DNA from: Nepenthes gracilis
Taxonomy: Eukaryota > Streptophyta > Magnoliopsida > Caryophyllales > Nepenthaceae
Assembly (NCBI GenBank): GCA_033239525.1
Contig: BSYO01000004.1
Span: 3,286,001-3,350,000, forward strand
Direction: 5' to 3'
DNA: 64,000 bases
Shown: positions 27,400 through 41,270 of the stretch, piece by piece
How the letters are laid out: each line of letters opens with the position of its first letter
Position numbering within the stretch: position 1 is the stretch's first letter
Notes under the pieces: generated by a model
Seen by the model: only the letters and a program-made list of their open reading frames with translations
Database searches by the model: none
Told to the model about the DNA's origin: nothing
Program-made: the position numbers and the translations under genes

Positions 27400-28425
27400 G
27401 ATACTACAAACCAAGTGCCCCTGCCACAACAAAACAAGCTGCTGCCTTGACCACCAACCAAAGTTGGCGACAGTGAGCTCCGAAACAGATGCAGACAGCT
27501 ATCAAACCTACAAATCATTTCAGTTAGATTCTTCAAGACATATATATATATATATAACAGAGCAAAAACTAAAAGGGATTACTGCATGGAGTTTCACTGC
27601 TATCACAAAATCACATGAAATTCAAACACGAAATCATCCAAAAGGGCAAGCAAGAAACTCAAGGCAACCTTGTCAAACCCGTGATGCTTACTATACGAAG
27701 ATAGGACTCTTGTACCAGTAGTTGTCCTTACCACTCAGCAAATAGAGCTTATTTGAGTAGGATTTTTAATTTGGCTTTACCTAAGGAACCTCATTCACTG
27801 CCATTTGTGCAGATTAAATCCACTTAGCTGGGACCCCATGGATTCAGTGACTTCAGTTGCTTCAAGAAATCCCACACTAAAGCTGTTGGAACTAAAAGCT
27901 TTATTAGCTCTAGTAAGGAACTAGAATAGCAGTCAAATCTTTACTAGCTCTTTCTTTAAATGGTTCAGTTCATATACCAGGCAAGCAAAGAATCTCTTCC
28001 AGTCATGGCAAGTGCTAAAGACTCTAGTAGGTAAACTTCGAGAGTATGGAGCCAATATGACAATTGAAACATTACCTTGTTTCTGACTATATGCTCTACA
28101 GATCAAACAGAAGAACCTGATTCCAGCGACAACGGAAGTAAAATGGCTTTGTGAGCATGCCAGTGTTATCAACATCAGCTAACAACTCGGATTTAGAAAA
28201 GTCCTGGTTGGCCTGGGACATCCCACAATAGGAAAGAGTGGATTCATGAGCATCAATGAAGATTGTCCGGCACCATCTAAGAAATTCTTTGCTCCCAACA
28301 TAAGCAAGGCTCCGACCCAAAAATATGAAAAAGACAACAGAAAAAAAGCACAAATCCTGCCCCACCCACACAGCATATTTTGGGAAAGAAGGAAACTAGG
28401 CAACGAAACGGTGGGTTCGGGGATC

Positions 28426-28450
<25 letters not shown>
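28426..28450. repeat. CT microsatellite
   Basis: Uninterrupted (CT)12 run. Confidence 0.92.
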
Positions 28451-28457
<7 letters not shown>

Positions 28458-29166
28458 AGAATGGTAGCAGTTTAGCAGTTGGACGGCAACCACATGATTT
28501 AGTTTTGATGCCACCAAAGGTGCCACAGAAATATAATATCAAAATTAGGGAAAAGGAGGGACGCCCACAAGAGAAAAGGTCGAGTTTCACATGGAAAGGG
28601 AATGAGCCCACTAGCATTAGCGATGGGCAGATTTTCATATTTAAGGGTGTACTTCTAGTAAGAGAAAGGAAGCAAATTGATGAGTTGGGCTTTGCCTAGT
28701 CGTTCGGATGTGGTGCTAAAAATCTTTCTGAATTTGAGAATGACGTGTTTGAATTCTTTAAGATAGTGGGAGACGTAAAAGCGGACATTTTTAAAAGTAA
28801 AGCTAGAGAATGTAGAGGTAAAGCAGAGCAGAGCACCGTAAACCTTATCTCCCTTTTCTTTTTCGGTGGATGAGTCTCCACCCGCGGCCACCTTCCTTCT
28901 TTAGAATGTATTTTCATATATTAATTAGATCATATTAAAATTAAATTTGAACAGGATATAAATAAAATTTATATAAAAAATTACTATTAAATCAGATTAT
29001 GATATAATAGCCCAATCACCCGTATTAAAATTATAATTATAACTGTTCTTAATTTAGTTTAAGCTGATCTATATTTTTTATTTTTATTAAAAATTTTATA
29101 TCAACATCAATAATACTTCAAATATAAAATATTATAAAAATTCTAATATTTAGATTCAAATATTAG

Positions 29167-29167
<1 letters not shown>

Positions 29168-29206
<39 letters not shown>
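29168..29206. repeat. AT microsatellite
   Basis: Uninterrupted (AT)n of ~39 bases. Confidence 0.92.
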
Positions 29207-29209
<3 letters not shown>

Positions 29210-30513
29210 AATAAAGAATTTTATAAAAAGATATTAATTATAAAAATATAAACTATTAAAATAATTTTTAAAAAAATTAATATTTATTTAAAATAAAAAT
29301 ATATGTTTTATTAAAAAAAATTATAATTAGGGACCAGCTCAGCTAGACCATTTATTTTTATCCATAATCATATCTAGTCTAATTTTTTTCACTATATTTA
29401 TTTACAATATTGATGCATATTAATTAAATTTAATATTATTTTAAATCAATAGAACAGCCTGGCAATGGATTAATATTTGAAATATGATAGAATAATAGAA
29501 AATAATCTTTTTTGATTTTTCAGTTTAATTAAATTAATAATATCTTTTGGTCTTGTTTGAATTTTAAAAAGTCAATAAAAAGTCAATAAAAAATAAAAAT
29601 TCAAACATAAATATTTCTAATGCATATTTTTTATCAAATTTTTTTCAGTATAATTTTTCATATAATCTAAACATAAAAAATATTTATCTTTAATTTTTTT
29701 CTTTTATTAAAAATTTTTTAAGTCCAAATAAATCCTTAAAGTTTATACCTTTTCGTTATAATGAGTAAAGGGGAAAAATACAAATGCTACCCTTAAAGCA
29801 TTCCAAACAAAATTTACTATATCTACCTGAATCATGTTTCACATCTCAGTAAATATAAAAAAATCATTCTATTATTTTTTACTACAAATAGTAAAATTAA
29901 GTCAAAAATTAGATCTGTTCACCATGAATCGTGTCTATACTTCTTCCTAAGGTAAAATCCACTACTACTGATATATTTTTATATTCTATAGTTTCAACAG
30001 ACTGCTTAATTCATTTCATTTTCAATATAAAAACACTCAAATCAGTTAGCTACTGTATATATTTTTTATGGTGACTACTTATAAACGGCCTATAGGCCCT
30101 ATGTTTTTTAGCTACTATAAACTCTTTCTCAAGAATGCATACATACACTAGCCAAAAAAGGCACAGAGCTCCGAGAAAAGCACATAAAGCATCCTACTCA
30201 GCACCAGCAAAGCATACGCAAGAGCATCGACTCAGAGAATCTTCAAATGTGAGCATCCCGGCCAAAGGAAACATTATCATAGGCAGAGTAATATTTTCAG
30301 AATTCCGACCACAAAGCTCACTGCACAAGGCACCAGAAGCAAGCTGAAAGCATCCGGAGCATGGTAACTTTTTGAATTGCTAGAGAGTTGGCTTCATAGT
30401 GCATAAGACATAAGCACTATGCATCAATTTTATTCATCTACCGTAAACTTTGAGACTTGGGTCATTTCACAAAATGTCGGACTATAACATCACAATTTAA
30501 AGAGTCCCAGCAT

Positions 30514-33500
30514 TTACCTCATCGTATCCATTATCTGGTAATTTATGGTGTGCTCTTTCCAAGAATTCTTATCAAGGTATCGCTCATAGAAGCTCATCTC
30601 CCCAGTGACCTTCATTAATACCGCTGAAGTGCTCCTCGTGCCATAATGTCCCTTACCAGTCAAAACTGATTTATAAGTGCTACAATGGGAGTTGACAGTA
30701 AGCAGTAATGGATATAGAACAATATAGGGATTTACCAGTGGAGTATCTGTTTCAACAAATATCGAACTTAACTGATATTCGAACTCCGGAGGATAAATGC
30801 CCGGAAGCGTGGTTTTGTCTGCCTTAACTGTGTCCATCATTAATTTTTCAACCATCTCTTTAGCATCCATCTCTTCATCACCATATGCGTCTGACAGCTC
30901 CTTGAAATTGTGACCCAACCGCTGCGCCTCCAACACCCACCCACCCCAAAAAGAAAGAAAATCCGAGTTTTAGTTGTTGGGTCATTCTGAATAAAATTCT
31001 CAGCATGGATGTATAATACTAAGGAAGGATGCATTTTCCCACAACAAATACAAGAATCGAAAATAGCATCATACCTTGGGCCAATTGTTGTCCAAATTGG
31101 CATTTGTTAGCACATGAATTCCAGATGAAACTTGAAGGATAGACGGCTCATCTTCTTTTGGCCTGTTCGTGATGTAAGCCATGATTTTGGAACAGAGATC
31201 TGTCAAAATGAGGTTGAATCCGTTGTAATAGTCTGCCTCCTCTTTAATTTCCTGAGCAAATTCCATTGGGTTTTTCTTGCTCTGCAAACGTGTTACACAA
31301 TCACTCAACAGAGTTTTCAGACGCGGAACAAACGCTCAAAAGCTTAAGGAAAAGAACCCATCATAATTTTACCTAACTATGCCAATAACAACCAGGACTA
31401 ATCAAACGAGTTGGCCCAAGTGCCATAGAGGAACATACAGGGGAAATTATAGGCTGTATAGATTTGGGAAGGTAAAGGAATCAGCAAATCATGCGTTTTT
31501 ATATATTAATAAACTTGAACAAGTGTTCTAAGCAAGGTATTGTTGAGTAGCCTTTGACACAGAAATCCCAGTGACATTGACAAAGCACTCACAAATACGA
31601 AAATGCTCATACAGCAACCATTTGCCATTCATTGATCAGAAAAAAATACTAATGAAAAAGATATACATAAGTGCAGTAGCTATGATAGTTAGTAGTATGA
31701 ATTAAATGCATAGATAATACATGCACAAATTACACTAGGAGAAACCAAAGAAATACCTTCCGACATAGGGCAATGCCTCTGGCTGTCTATGATGCCAAAT
31801 AAACCAACATCTTTTATCTCCAACAGTCATCTTCTTAGAACACATAAGTACTAGATTCTGTGTCGATGATTAACAAAGGAAGTGCAAGATGTGAAAACAA
31901 AGTTGTGCAAGAACCAATAATGCACAATAACGAATTATTAATGGAAAACAGCTTTCCATTAAATTTTACAGCCTGATGATTCGAAAGTCGGTTTATATTT
32001 CATAATACCAGCATTTTTTATGCTCTCTCTGCAACTCCATCTTGTAAAGACCTCCTCCAATTTTCACCTATTCCCTTACTTGTCATTGGGTCGGCTGATC
32101 TGGGCAATAATGTCCAAGTTTGATCAGGAAAATGGAGCAAATATTAATTGATGCAACTGAAAGTCTTCACGTATCAGGTCAACTTAAGAAAATCAACCAC
32201 ATCATATATTTTTTATGTACCCATAGATGCTACAAAGGATTTGAATCAAATTTCATGTCAATCTATGTTGATACAGAACAAAAAGGGGCGGAAAGGACCT
32301 TCTAATCCTAACCAGAGATATATCGAATTGAAGAAGAAATATATCATCACAAGAAGGAATCCATCATGACAGTATGAAAAAGTGAAAGAAAAGATAATAT
32401 TTTTCAACTAATAAATTATTCTTATTATGTTTCAGAATACAATCTCTAATATAGCTTCAGTATCTTGAAAAACAAAGATATACAAACTTTCCGTATAAAA
32501 CCATATAAATAGATAGGGTAGAAACTAAATCCCCTATGTCAATGAAACCAAAGGGAATGAAATTGGGATATGAATGGAATATAATGAAAGAGAGCCGCTC
32601 TAAGGATTTCTATGAAATCAAGCATGGACGAGAGCCACTATGAAGAAGTTTCAAGAGTTGCTAAGGAAACTTCAAACTCATAACTCACGTTAGTCATGGG
32701 TTTAGAACAGGATTCAATTCTATGAGATTGAATCTCATTGTTTCTTAATAGCTCAAAGATAGAGCGGTTCACTATTAATTGACTAATTGTAGGTTTGAAT
32801 CCTGCTTAAGAGGTTTGATTCAAGAAAAGCTATAAGCAAAAAGGTTTTTGGAAAAAATTGGGGCCTTTGAGATTTATCTAATGTATGAAATAGCATTTAA
32901 ATGTAAAGCTCCAAGACGAGTTACAGCATTACTTTTCTTAAGAATTGTTCGCCCCTTATAAATGCATACGGGTATGTATGAATTCTGTCGATGATATAAC
33001 AAAATATTGTTCGACTGTGTTTTACACTGACAAAATTAAATCCAAAATCTCCAACAAAAATAAGATTGTCTAAACTTTATTAATTATTTTCTCCACTAAA
33101 ATAACTGACAAGAATGATATTACTATTTATGAGTTTCTCTCTCAAATTTTTCCTTGTGTTCTTCCTTTATGAAAATCAATCACTAATGTGGTTTTATAGA
33201 GGACCGAGTGAAAGAGTGTATCGGTCCTACACAGTTACGTTATTTCGTATCAATATTAACATGTTTATTCCCAATATTTTCGAAGAGACAAATCTGTTCG
33301 AGCATCACGTTTTGGAAATACTCATTCCTTATAATTTTGGAAATATCCAACAGAGGTTGGGTAAGAAGTTCATTGGGAACATAAAACAAACATCTAGAAT
33401 TCGCCATGTAAATGATATTACCCACCTCCAAAAACCTAACAGGCAAGTCTCCTCTACTCTTGGCTTGAGGAATACGTTGTATTTCTCTAACATTCGTCAG

Positions 33501-33792
33501 GAAAGCCAACCTCCCGCTTCTCGAACAAGCCAACCAGGTGCCGCCGCCTTGCTCATCCCTCCCACCCAATATATCGCCACCGTCCCACCACCCAGCCGGC
33601 TTTGTCGGCCTATAAATATAACCTAACCCAGTTTAGAATTGTCCTCAAAAGCGCTAACCCAGATAAATTTAGAAAGAGAAAGAGAGGGAAATGATAAACT
33701 GCGACTTACCGGCTGTGGTACTCGTCTCTATTGAGCAGTAATAGAAATGGGTACAGAGGATGAGCTTGCCATATAAACACTGCTATACACAT
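30514..33792 (-). CDS. TANGO2/NRDE family protein, five exons
   Basis: Exons on the minus strand: 33792-33710, 33609-33426, 31281-31075, 30927-30736, 30651-30514. They total 804 nt and 267 residues, all in phase. Borders are GT/AG and the stop is TAA at 30514. The N-terminus MCIAVFIWQAHPLYPFLLLL leads into the NRDE motif (LNRDEYH), and Cys2 is conserved as in the family. GGRDEQGGGTWLACSRSGRL and FLTNVREIQR follow in exon 2, NPMEFAQEI and GIHVLTNANLDNNWPK in exon 3, and AQRLGHNF in exon 4. Exon 5 has HYGTRSTSAV and GEMSFYERYL. Animal and yeast relatives have been linked to Golgi organisation, lipid metabolism and heme movement. The plant role is not established. Exon 4 has a weak pyrimidine tract but family similarity supports the border. 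Intron 2 is 2,144 nt and holds a tRNA-Asn-like pseudogene. Confidence 0.92.
32742..32813 (+). pseudogene. tRNA-Asn(GUU) pseudogene of plastid type
   Basis: 72 bases align end to end, without gaps, with the plastid trnN-GUU. Recognisable parts are TAGCTCA...TAGAGCGG (D arm), CTATTAA (anticodon loop, GTT now ATT) and GTAGGTTTGAATCCTGC (T arm). About two thirds of the bases match, and most of the changes are C to T or G to A, as in decayed, formerly methylated organelle DNA in the nucleus. The bases before it (GATTGAATCTCATTG) resemble the plastid flank. It cannot fold as a working tRNA. It could instead derive from a mitochondrial copy of plastid trnN. Confidence 0.7.
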
Positions 33793-35799
33793 GGCTGCTC
33801 AGAGCCCTCAATAAGAGAAATTTTTCAGCTCACTCGCGTTTTTACTCAATCAAATTCCATATTCGTGACCTTGTTTGCACTCTCTCTCTCCCCCTCCCCG
33901 GTCCTTCTCTCTCTCTCTCTCTCTGAATCAGAGACGCCGGAACTCGTTCAAACTTGGTTGACAAAGGGGGCATCCTTCATTTTTATTTTTATTTTTTGGG
34001 TTAAGGATCAATTCGATATTGCCACGGTTTCCCACTCGATCTACATTTTTTTAATAAGCATACTCCATCTGCATCTGCTCCTTTCCTTTTGTAGAGTTAC
34101 ACCATGATGGGACCACTGTTAAGCACCTTCTACATCAATTTTTTTTTTTCCCCCCCAACCCAAGGATTATAAATAGAATTTGAATGTATTAGCAATAAAA
34201 ATTAAATAATTATTTAAGTTGATGACGTAATATTTATTATTTATTAATTTTATTTTTAATTTTGAATATTAAATTTATAATGACTATAATAATATGGAAG
34301 AATATTAACAAGATGGAAGTGGATTGTGGGGGATAAGGTAGCTGAGGAGAAGATAGATTTATCTTTGCTTGATATTAGTTTGTTTGAATTTTCATTAAAG
34401 AAAAAATGACATTTTAAATTGTCCATTGTAATCTTTTTATTAAATTGTAATTTTTTTTGGTATAAGTGTTTTATTATTATTTGATATGTTACTGATGGGT
34501 ACAGTCAAAAATAAATTAATCGAATACTTAATTGGAAAAAAAATTTAAATATTAACAGCTTAATAGAAAATGCTACAAAATTAATCGGGTAATAGTATCT
34601 AAACATATGGATTAAAAAATAATGTCTGAATAATTAAATATTAAATTATCATAATAAGTTGCTTAATAGGCTTATATAAAAGAGCGATGGAAACTATTTT
34701 GTACCTAATAACCAAATAATCCTATTATTGAATAGAGATAGTCATTACACACTACAAATAATGCATCCCACCACTAATCTAAAGCGACACCATATACACG
34801 TATTAATCTTATATGTCGATTAGCCAAATAGTACATCTAATTATAAATAAAATATCTCTCCATAGGAGAAAAAAAGAAAATAAAAAAAATTGGTTACTTA
34901 ATCAGTCGAGTGTATAAGAGTATAGCCCTCCAAATATAAGAGTATACTCAATCATCTTTCATTTTTAACATTTCCTTCCTCATTATCTTCCTAAACTTAT
35001 TAGAAAGATTCACTAATTTAAGATCAGATGATATATCGAAGGGTAAGTCTTGTATACCTCTTACCTTCAAATTATTTTATTGTAGTATGTAAGATTCAAA
35101 TTCATAATTACAAAAATTTAACCCATTGATAAACATTTAAGTAAAATTGTCGACTCTATAATTTGTATAATAATTTAGATTCTCAAGACGTATTAAATAC
35201 ATATTGATCCGATAATTAATATTTTTTAATTATAAGTATTAAAGTTTTATTCTTTATTTGAGACCTCTTTCTGATAATCCTACTACACAAGACGATACAA
35301 GCAAACCAAATGTGTTCCATATATTTTTGCAAAGTGGACAATACTTTAAGTGCTTATCGGGTAAGCTCCAAACTCAAAATATTTGATAAAGATATTCGTG
35401 ATAAATATTATTTAAAAGTTTTGAAAACTATAAAATAACTATTGAACTTTTATTTAAAGGGGGTATTTCTATATTAGAACTTGGAAAAAAATAAAAAAAT
35501 TCCATAAAAATTCATTAAAATCCCTTGACATGGCAGGTTGTAGAATTTTAACTTTCCGCTTTGAATTGATATAAATACATCACATTTTTTTCATTTTTTT
35601 TGGGTCAAATAATGTGAGACCTGTTAGGATTCCTAAACAACAAAAGACGCTCACAATTGGCATGTGGTACAAATTTTAAAAAATATATTTTAATAATAAT
35701 TAATTTAATTAAACTAACAGATTTTTAATTTAATTGAGATTTTATGTTAAAATTAAAATTTTAATCAAAATAAGTTAAGTAGTGTCTGGTGTGTATCTG

Positions 35800-36350
35800 A
35801 CCCACGTATGAACACATTTTAGGCAAAATGTTCACACTTAAGAGATAGTTTAATGGCATACATGTATACTTTGAACAAAATATTAGTGTCTGATACACGT
35901 CTAATGAGCGCTTGTATATAATGCAGATTATTCATTAACACCTGATCCATCTGACTGGCATTCGTGCACTAGTTTTCTATTAATGTGCCCCTTAACTAAA
36001 TTTAATTCATTTCTATAGGACCTGGAGAAAGGTAGAGAGAGAAATAAAGAGATTAACTATTTAAAATAAAACCAAGCAATATTTTATAAAAATCAAGTAA
36101 AAGTAAGTGTATCCAAATTTTTTATTTTCTTATTACTATTCTATTGTTCCGATACCTATGTATAAATGCATTTTAGATAAAATATTTACGCCTCCAATAC
36201 ATTTCAATGATGCATATGCATGCTAAGGACAGAATGTTGGCACCTTAGATACGTCTAAAGAGCACTCATGTAAAATATGGATTATGTCTAAAACCTGACC
36301 TACGCCCCATCGGTACTCTTGTGCCAATTTTCTATAAATAAGCCCGAAAT
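35800..36350. repeat. Two degenerate copies of a ~190-bp unit
   Basis: 35815-35995 and 36165-36345 share the order: CATTTTAGrynAAATrTT, ATACryGTCTAAwGAGC, TATAATGCAGATTAT/AAATATGGATTATG, AAnACCTGAyC, and GTGCnAnTTTTCTAT. Similar words recur around 37700-37960 and 38740-38890. This looks like an old, multi-copy element of unknown type. Confidence 0.45.
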
Positions 36351-38495
36351 GTAAAGACCCAAGATAGACAAATTAAATAACAATCTTAAATATATACAAA
36401 TTATAATAAATAAAATATATGTCGATTCCTAATTATTAAGTCCAAATACAAATCCCAAAATAAATCAAATACAAATCCATATACAAAATGTATAAGATGA
36501 AATATTTGAGTATTCTCTATTTAAATCTTACAAGTATCTAATATCCTTTAATATAAAATATTTAAAAAAGAAGACAAAATTATAATCTAAAATTCAACAA
36601 ATATATATATAATAATAAAATATGTCTACAAAACATACAAGGAAATGCAAAATAATAGGACATGTGCAAATTTTAATATATCAAATATTTAAATCTGATT
36701 TCATATGATAAATTCGTAATCCATATACATATATCAAATAATCTAAGTATACAAAATTATTTTAATATTCAAATATCACAAATTTAGAAGGCTTAAAAGT
36801 TTAAATTGGATGAATCTGGTTGTTTAGTCAATCATATAAATCTCATCAGGTCAAATAATTTTAAACAATAAATACAATACAGGTAAAATTTATAAAAATC
36901 CAAAGCATACTAAATATTAAAAACCAATAACCATTAACTCACACGTCGTCTAATCTAAAAGTCAATTCTAAAGATAATATTTTACCAATTTTATACAATA
37001 ATTTTTAAAAAATATCAAACGATAGATATTATATTATACTATATAATTTTTTCTCTCTGTAAATAAAATACAAATTTTAAAACTTCTCACTTCATAAGAA
37101 AATACAGATATCAAGCACAACACAAACAAAAAAGCCTTCTACCTGAGAAAAATACAAACACAAGTGTCAACAAATACAGAGCTATCTACCAAGGAAAAAT
37201 AAAAAGACAAACTATCTACCCTAGGGGAGGCACAAGCATGTATCACAAATTTAAAATAGAGTCTAGAACGAGATTCTTGTATAAACCATCACATGTATGT
37301 CTAAATGTATAAATTTTATAACTTTGATTTTATAAATATTTATATGTACAAACATATTATTTTAAATATTTACTTTTTGTATAGATTGTACAAAATGTTA
37401 AAATATTTTGTAAAATCAAATAAAATTTTAAAATCTTTAATAAAAATCATACATATACAATAATATTTAAAATAGAAAAACTAAAAATTTACATACATGT
37501 ATATCAAAATAAAAAATATAATAAAATTAAATAATTTTAAAAATAAATCAAAAAATATATTTAAAATATTTATCTTAACCATCTAATCTAATAAATCTAA
37601 CTCTCAAATGCTTCAAATCTCCTTTCGCTTCTTCCTCTCCTCTTCTCCCTCTCTCTTTGTTCTTTTTTTTTTTGCAATATGGCCAACAATGTGTACAATG
37701 GCACTTTTATAACCTAATCAACATATGAGTGTTAGATTTGTACAAATCAAGCACCCTCAATTATCTACACACGAGCACTGTATCAAGTACAGTTTGGGTG
37801 CTAATATTCTGCCCAAACTATGCATACTGTATAGATGCACCTTAAGTGCTGCTTATTCTACCTAAAACACCTATGAGCACCTATAAACGTTTATTGGGTG
37901 TACATCTTCCACCTCAAACACGTATAAGTGCAAAACAGGTCACCATTAGGAGTTGGGCCAAAATTTTAAATTTAATTTTTCTCAAATTATTATTATTATT
38001 CAATTATTCATAAATTAATCTAAAATTATTATAATAATGTCAATAATTATAAATAAAAATTAAATATTACATGTAAGATGTAGTAAACCATGGAGTAAAA
38101 ATTACAACAAAGAATTTTAAAATTACAGTATAGTTTATGCATTCCATTAATTTCTTACAAATAGAAAGTTTGTAAGAATAAATATGTAGAAGCTAAAAAC
38201 ATGCATGAATAATAGTGTAAAAAATATTGACATGTATGAATATAGATATGAAATTTGAAGATTTGTAAGAATATTTATACAAAAACTTACTACTTAAACA
38301 TAGTTTTTATAAATTTAATGCATGAATTTTATAAAATTTTAATAAATGAAATATAATTATATGCATACAAAGTAAAATCAACTAAAATACAAAAATAATA
38401 TATGTATAAATATTTAAATGAGGAGTACTTAAAAAATTACAAAAAAGATTAACAAAAGAAAAATAGTTTAGACAGGCTTATATATACTTATTTTT

Positions 38496-38640
38496 ACCAA
38501 AAGGTTTATTGAATTCATCTCAAATTTACCTTCTATTTCTTTTTGCTTCTGTCTCTCTTTTTCCTCTTTACCAAAAGGTTTCATGAATTCATCTCAAATT
38601 CAACTTCTACTTCTTTTGCTTTTCTCTTTTTTTTATGTTT
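38496..38640. repeat. 74-bp tandem duplication
   Basis: ACCAAAAGGTTT then GAATTCATCTCAAATT, and the following CT-rich part, occur at 38496 and again at 38570. Confidence 0.75.
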
Positions 38641-40801
38641 TCTTTCTCTCCCTTCTGTCAATCTCAATTGAAAATAAGCCAAATAATATATTTATAAAAA
38701 AGTAACGCATTTACACTTATTAGACGTAGATTAGGTATATAACCTAAATCTATAATACACATGAGTGCCTATTAGACGTCCACGTTTTGGTTTAAATACA
38801 CATATATGCTATTCAAGTGTATCTCATGCATATATATTCTATCCAAAACGTATTTATGCGTGGGTTAAATGACCATCAAGTACCAGTCAACCTAACTTAT
38901 ATTAGTCTACTACTTATTATTTGACCCAAATCTACAATTAAACTCAAAAATTATCAAATAATTTAAATTTAGTCCCATTAAAGTAATCTTTTAATATTCA
39001 TATCTTAGATATACATAGGTCGATATTAATTCCATAAATGGCATCATTATTGAGTTTGGAGGTTAAGCTTGTTCTCGTTCAAGGTATTGTCTACTCTGGA
39101 AAAAAGTATGAAATATGTGCAATCACTAAACTCATATGGAATAATTTTATTGATCAACTAACGCATCAAAAAAGAAAAAAGAAAAAAAAAGCTCTCTTAT
39201 TTATAAGTAAAAGACTATATTTTTAATTTACCAATAAAAATATATATTTTAGGCATTCTCATAAACATAGAGAATACTACTTAAATTGTCATAGAGCATC
39301 TCTATCTCCATTACCATCACCATCTCCGTCTCTATCTCTTTGATCGTCCTACAATTTGGTTGATTATATGCTTCATTCAATAGGACCATTTGAATAGTTC
39401 TTCATATATGTAAAACTCCAATCCTGAGATTAAATACAAGTAAGCATTAAGCTTTTATTTAATTTTCAAAAGAACATACATGAACTATAGAGAGTTAATT
39501 TATCAAAAAGAAAATAATAGTTATCTTTTAAAAAAGACTATAAATTTTAATATAACGGTAAAATTAATTTATTTATAATTAGAAAGTTATATATTTAAAT
39601 TAAAAAAATAAATTTATATTTATGATTTGAACTTATAATTACTGGATTATATTAAAGGCAACTTCATTGTTATGTATATATCATTATTTATTCAAGAAAA
39701 AAATAAATCTTAGGTGCCTTCGTGCTATCATAAGGGAAGACATTTGATCATGTTCCCTCTTGCTTTTGGAATTTGTTGTTATATCACAATAATGCACCCC
39801 TCATTTTTCCTATATCACATAGTTTTTAGCCTCAACTATATAAATTTTAAGATGAATATCTGATAAATAACTTTATTCATAAAAATTATATATTGAATAA
39901 TTTTAATTAGACGTTGATTAAGCTCATAACAACGATCATACCATGAAGTAGCAGTAATCTTAACAAACTATATTAGATTTGTGCAAGCTCACTTCTCTAT
40001 CTTCTCTCAATCTTTTTTTCATATATTTAACCACTTTTAAATCTAAATATTTAAAAAGTTTCATATATGATGTTGTCCAATTTATATATTTAAGAAAAAT
40101 AATATATTGATAATTTGTCACGAACCCAAATCAAGTAGGTCAAGTAAATAATTAATTATAATTTTTAAAATTTAAAATCCTCAATAAATTTAACAAGTAA
40201 TACCAAGTCCTAAAATTTGAGTGTGACAAATCATAATATATAAGATTTGACAAATCAAAATCTTCATAGGACCTCATTGGACAATTATCCGGACAATATA
40301 AATACGACATGCTCTATAATTATCGTAAGGGAGGTAATAAATTAATCAAAATCATGATTCAAATATAATAAAATATTTCAACCGATTCCAAAATATAACA
40401 ATGAACATATATCTAATTAATTTCCATAATATAATCATATCAATTTTTGATTAAAACCATAACAAACTAAAATTCACCAAGTCGGACGAATGGCTGACGG
40501 ATTACATCCTAACTCTTATACTACATCCAAACATTCTACTCCCAAGGGCCAAAACAGAAAATGTAAGTCAAATGTCTAACAAGTATCATATTTAGATAAA
40601 ATTAGTCCAATAAATCAGTTGGAAGATCAAATGGATGAAAATTCAATCAAATTACAGAATAATTCAAATCGCCGATAAAATAAATACAATAGAAATCCAA
40701 AATCCAAAGTCAAAAAATTCAATGACAATCTCGTACTCAAAGCAAATATCTAAATTTAAAATAAATATCCAAATTTTAAAAACATTCCTCATCGGGACTT
40801 G

Positions 40802-40829
<28 letters not shown>
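40802..40829. repeat. TA microsatellite
   Basis: Uninterrupted (TA)n run; a second, shorter one is at 42889-42906. Confidence 0.85.
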
Positions 40830-40832
<3 letters not shown>

Positions 40833-41270
40833 GAGGTGATCCAGACCAATTTCAAAAGCCAATATCCAATCCGAGTTCAAGTCCAAATCCAAATCTAAGA
40901 TCCGATTAACTTGTGATTTGAGACAGAATATAATAGCCGGATGATCCAATAGTGTGCACATAAGTCAAAACAGTATCGCGATAAATATTCCAAAGGTTGG
41001 AATCAAAACATATAATTAAAATCGTTGTACAAGATATATCAATACTTAACTGAAGGCAAAATTAGCTCCAAGTCCAAATCAAAATCCAACATAAATCAAT
41101 GTAGAAATACAAATCATACATCAAATTTGAGTTCTAATTATTTTAAAATTAGTTTAAGGAAGGGTTACACATAATCTCAATAACCTTAGGCAAAAATTCA
41201 TATATTCTGTACCCATAGATAAGGTTGCTCACTGTATTTTACCACTCGCGACTTTGAGTGCATTTATCAA

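Larger units (their letters stand above)
27400..30513. other. Intergenic: glutamate receptor upstream region and AT-rich DNA
   Basis: 27400-28900 is of mixed composition and lies 5' of the receptor gene. It probably holds its promoter and perhaps a non-coding first exon, which I could not locate. It contains a CT run (28426-28450). 28900-30100 is very AT-rich, with an (AT)n run at 29168-29206. 30100-30500 is unremarkable and lies 3' of the TANGO2 gene. No coding frame is convincing. Confidence 0.6.

Noticed and set aside
32742..32813. Functional tRNA gene
   Set aside because: Anticodon and many stem pairs are altered; acceptor and anticodon stems no longer pair well.
33114..33626. 170-codon plus-strand frame
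   Set aside because: It is the complement of TANGO2 exon 2 and flanking intron; the minus strand has the family match and splice sites.
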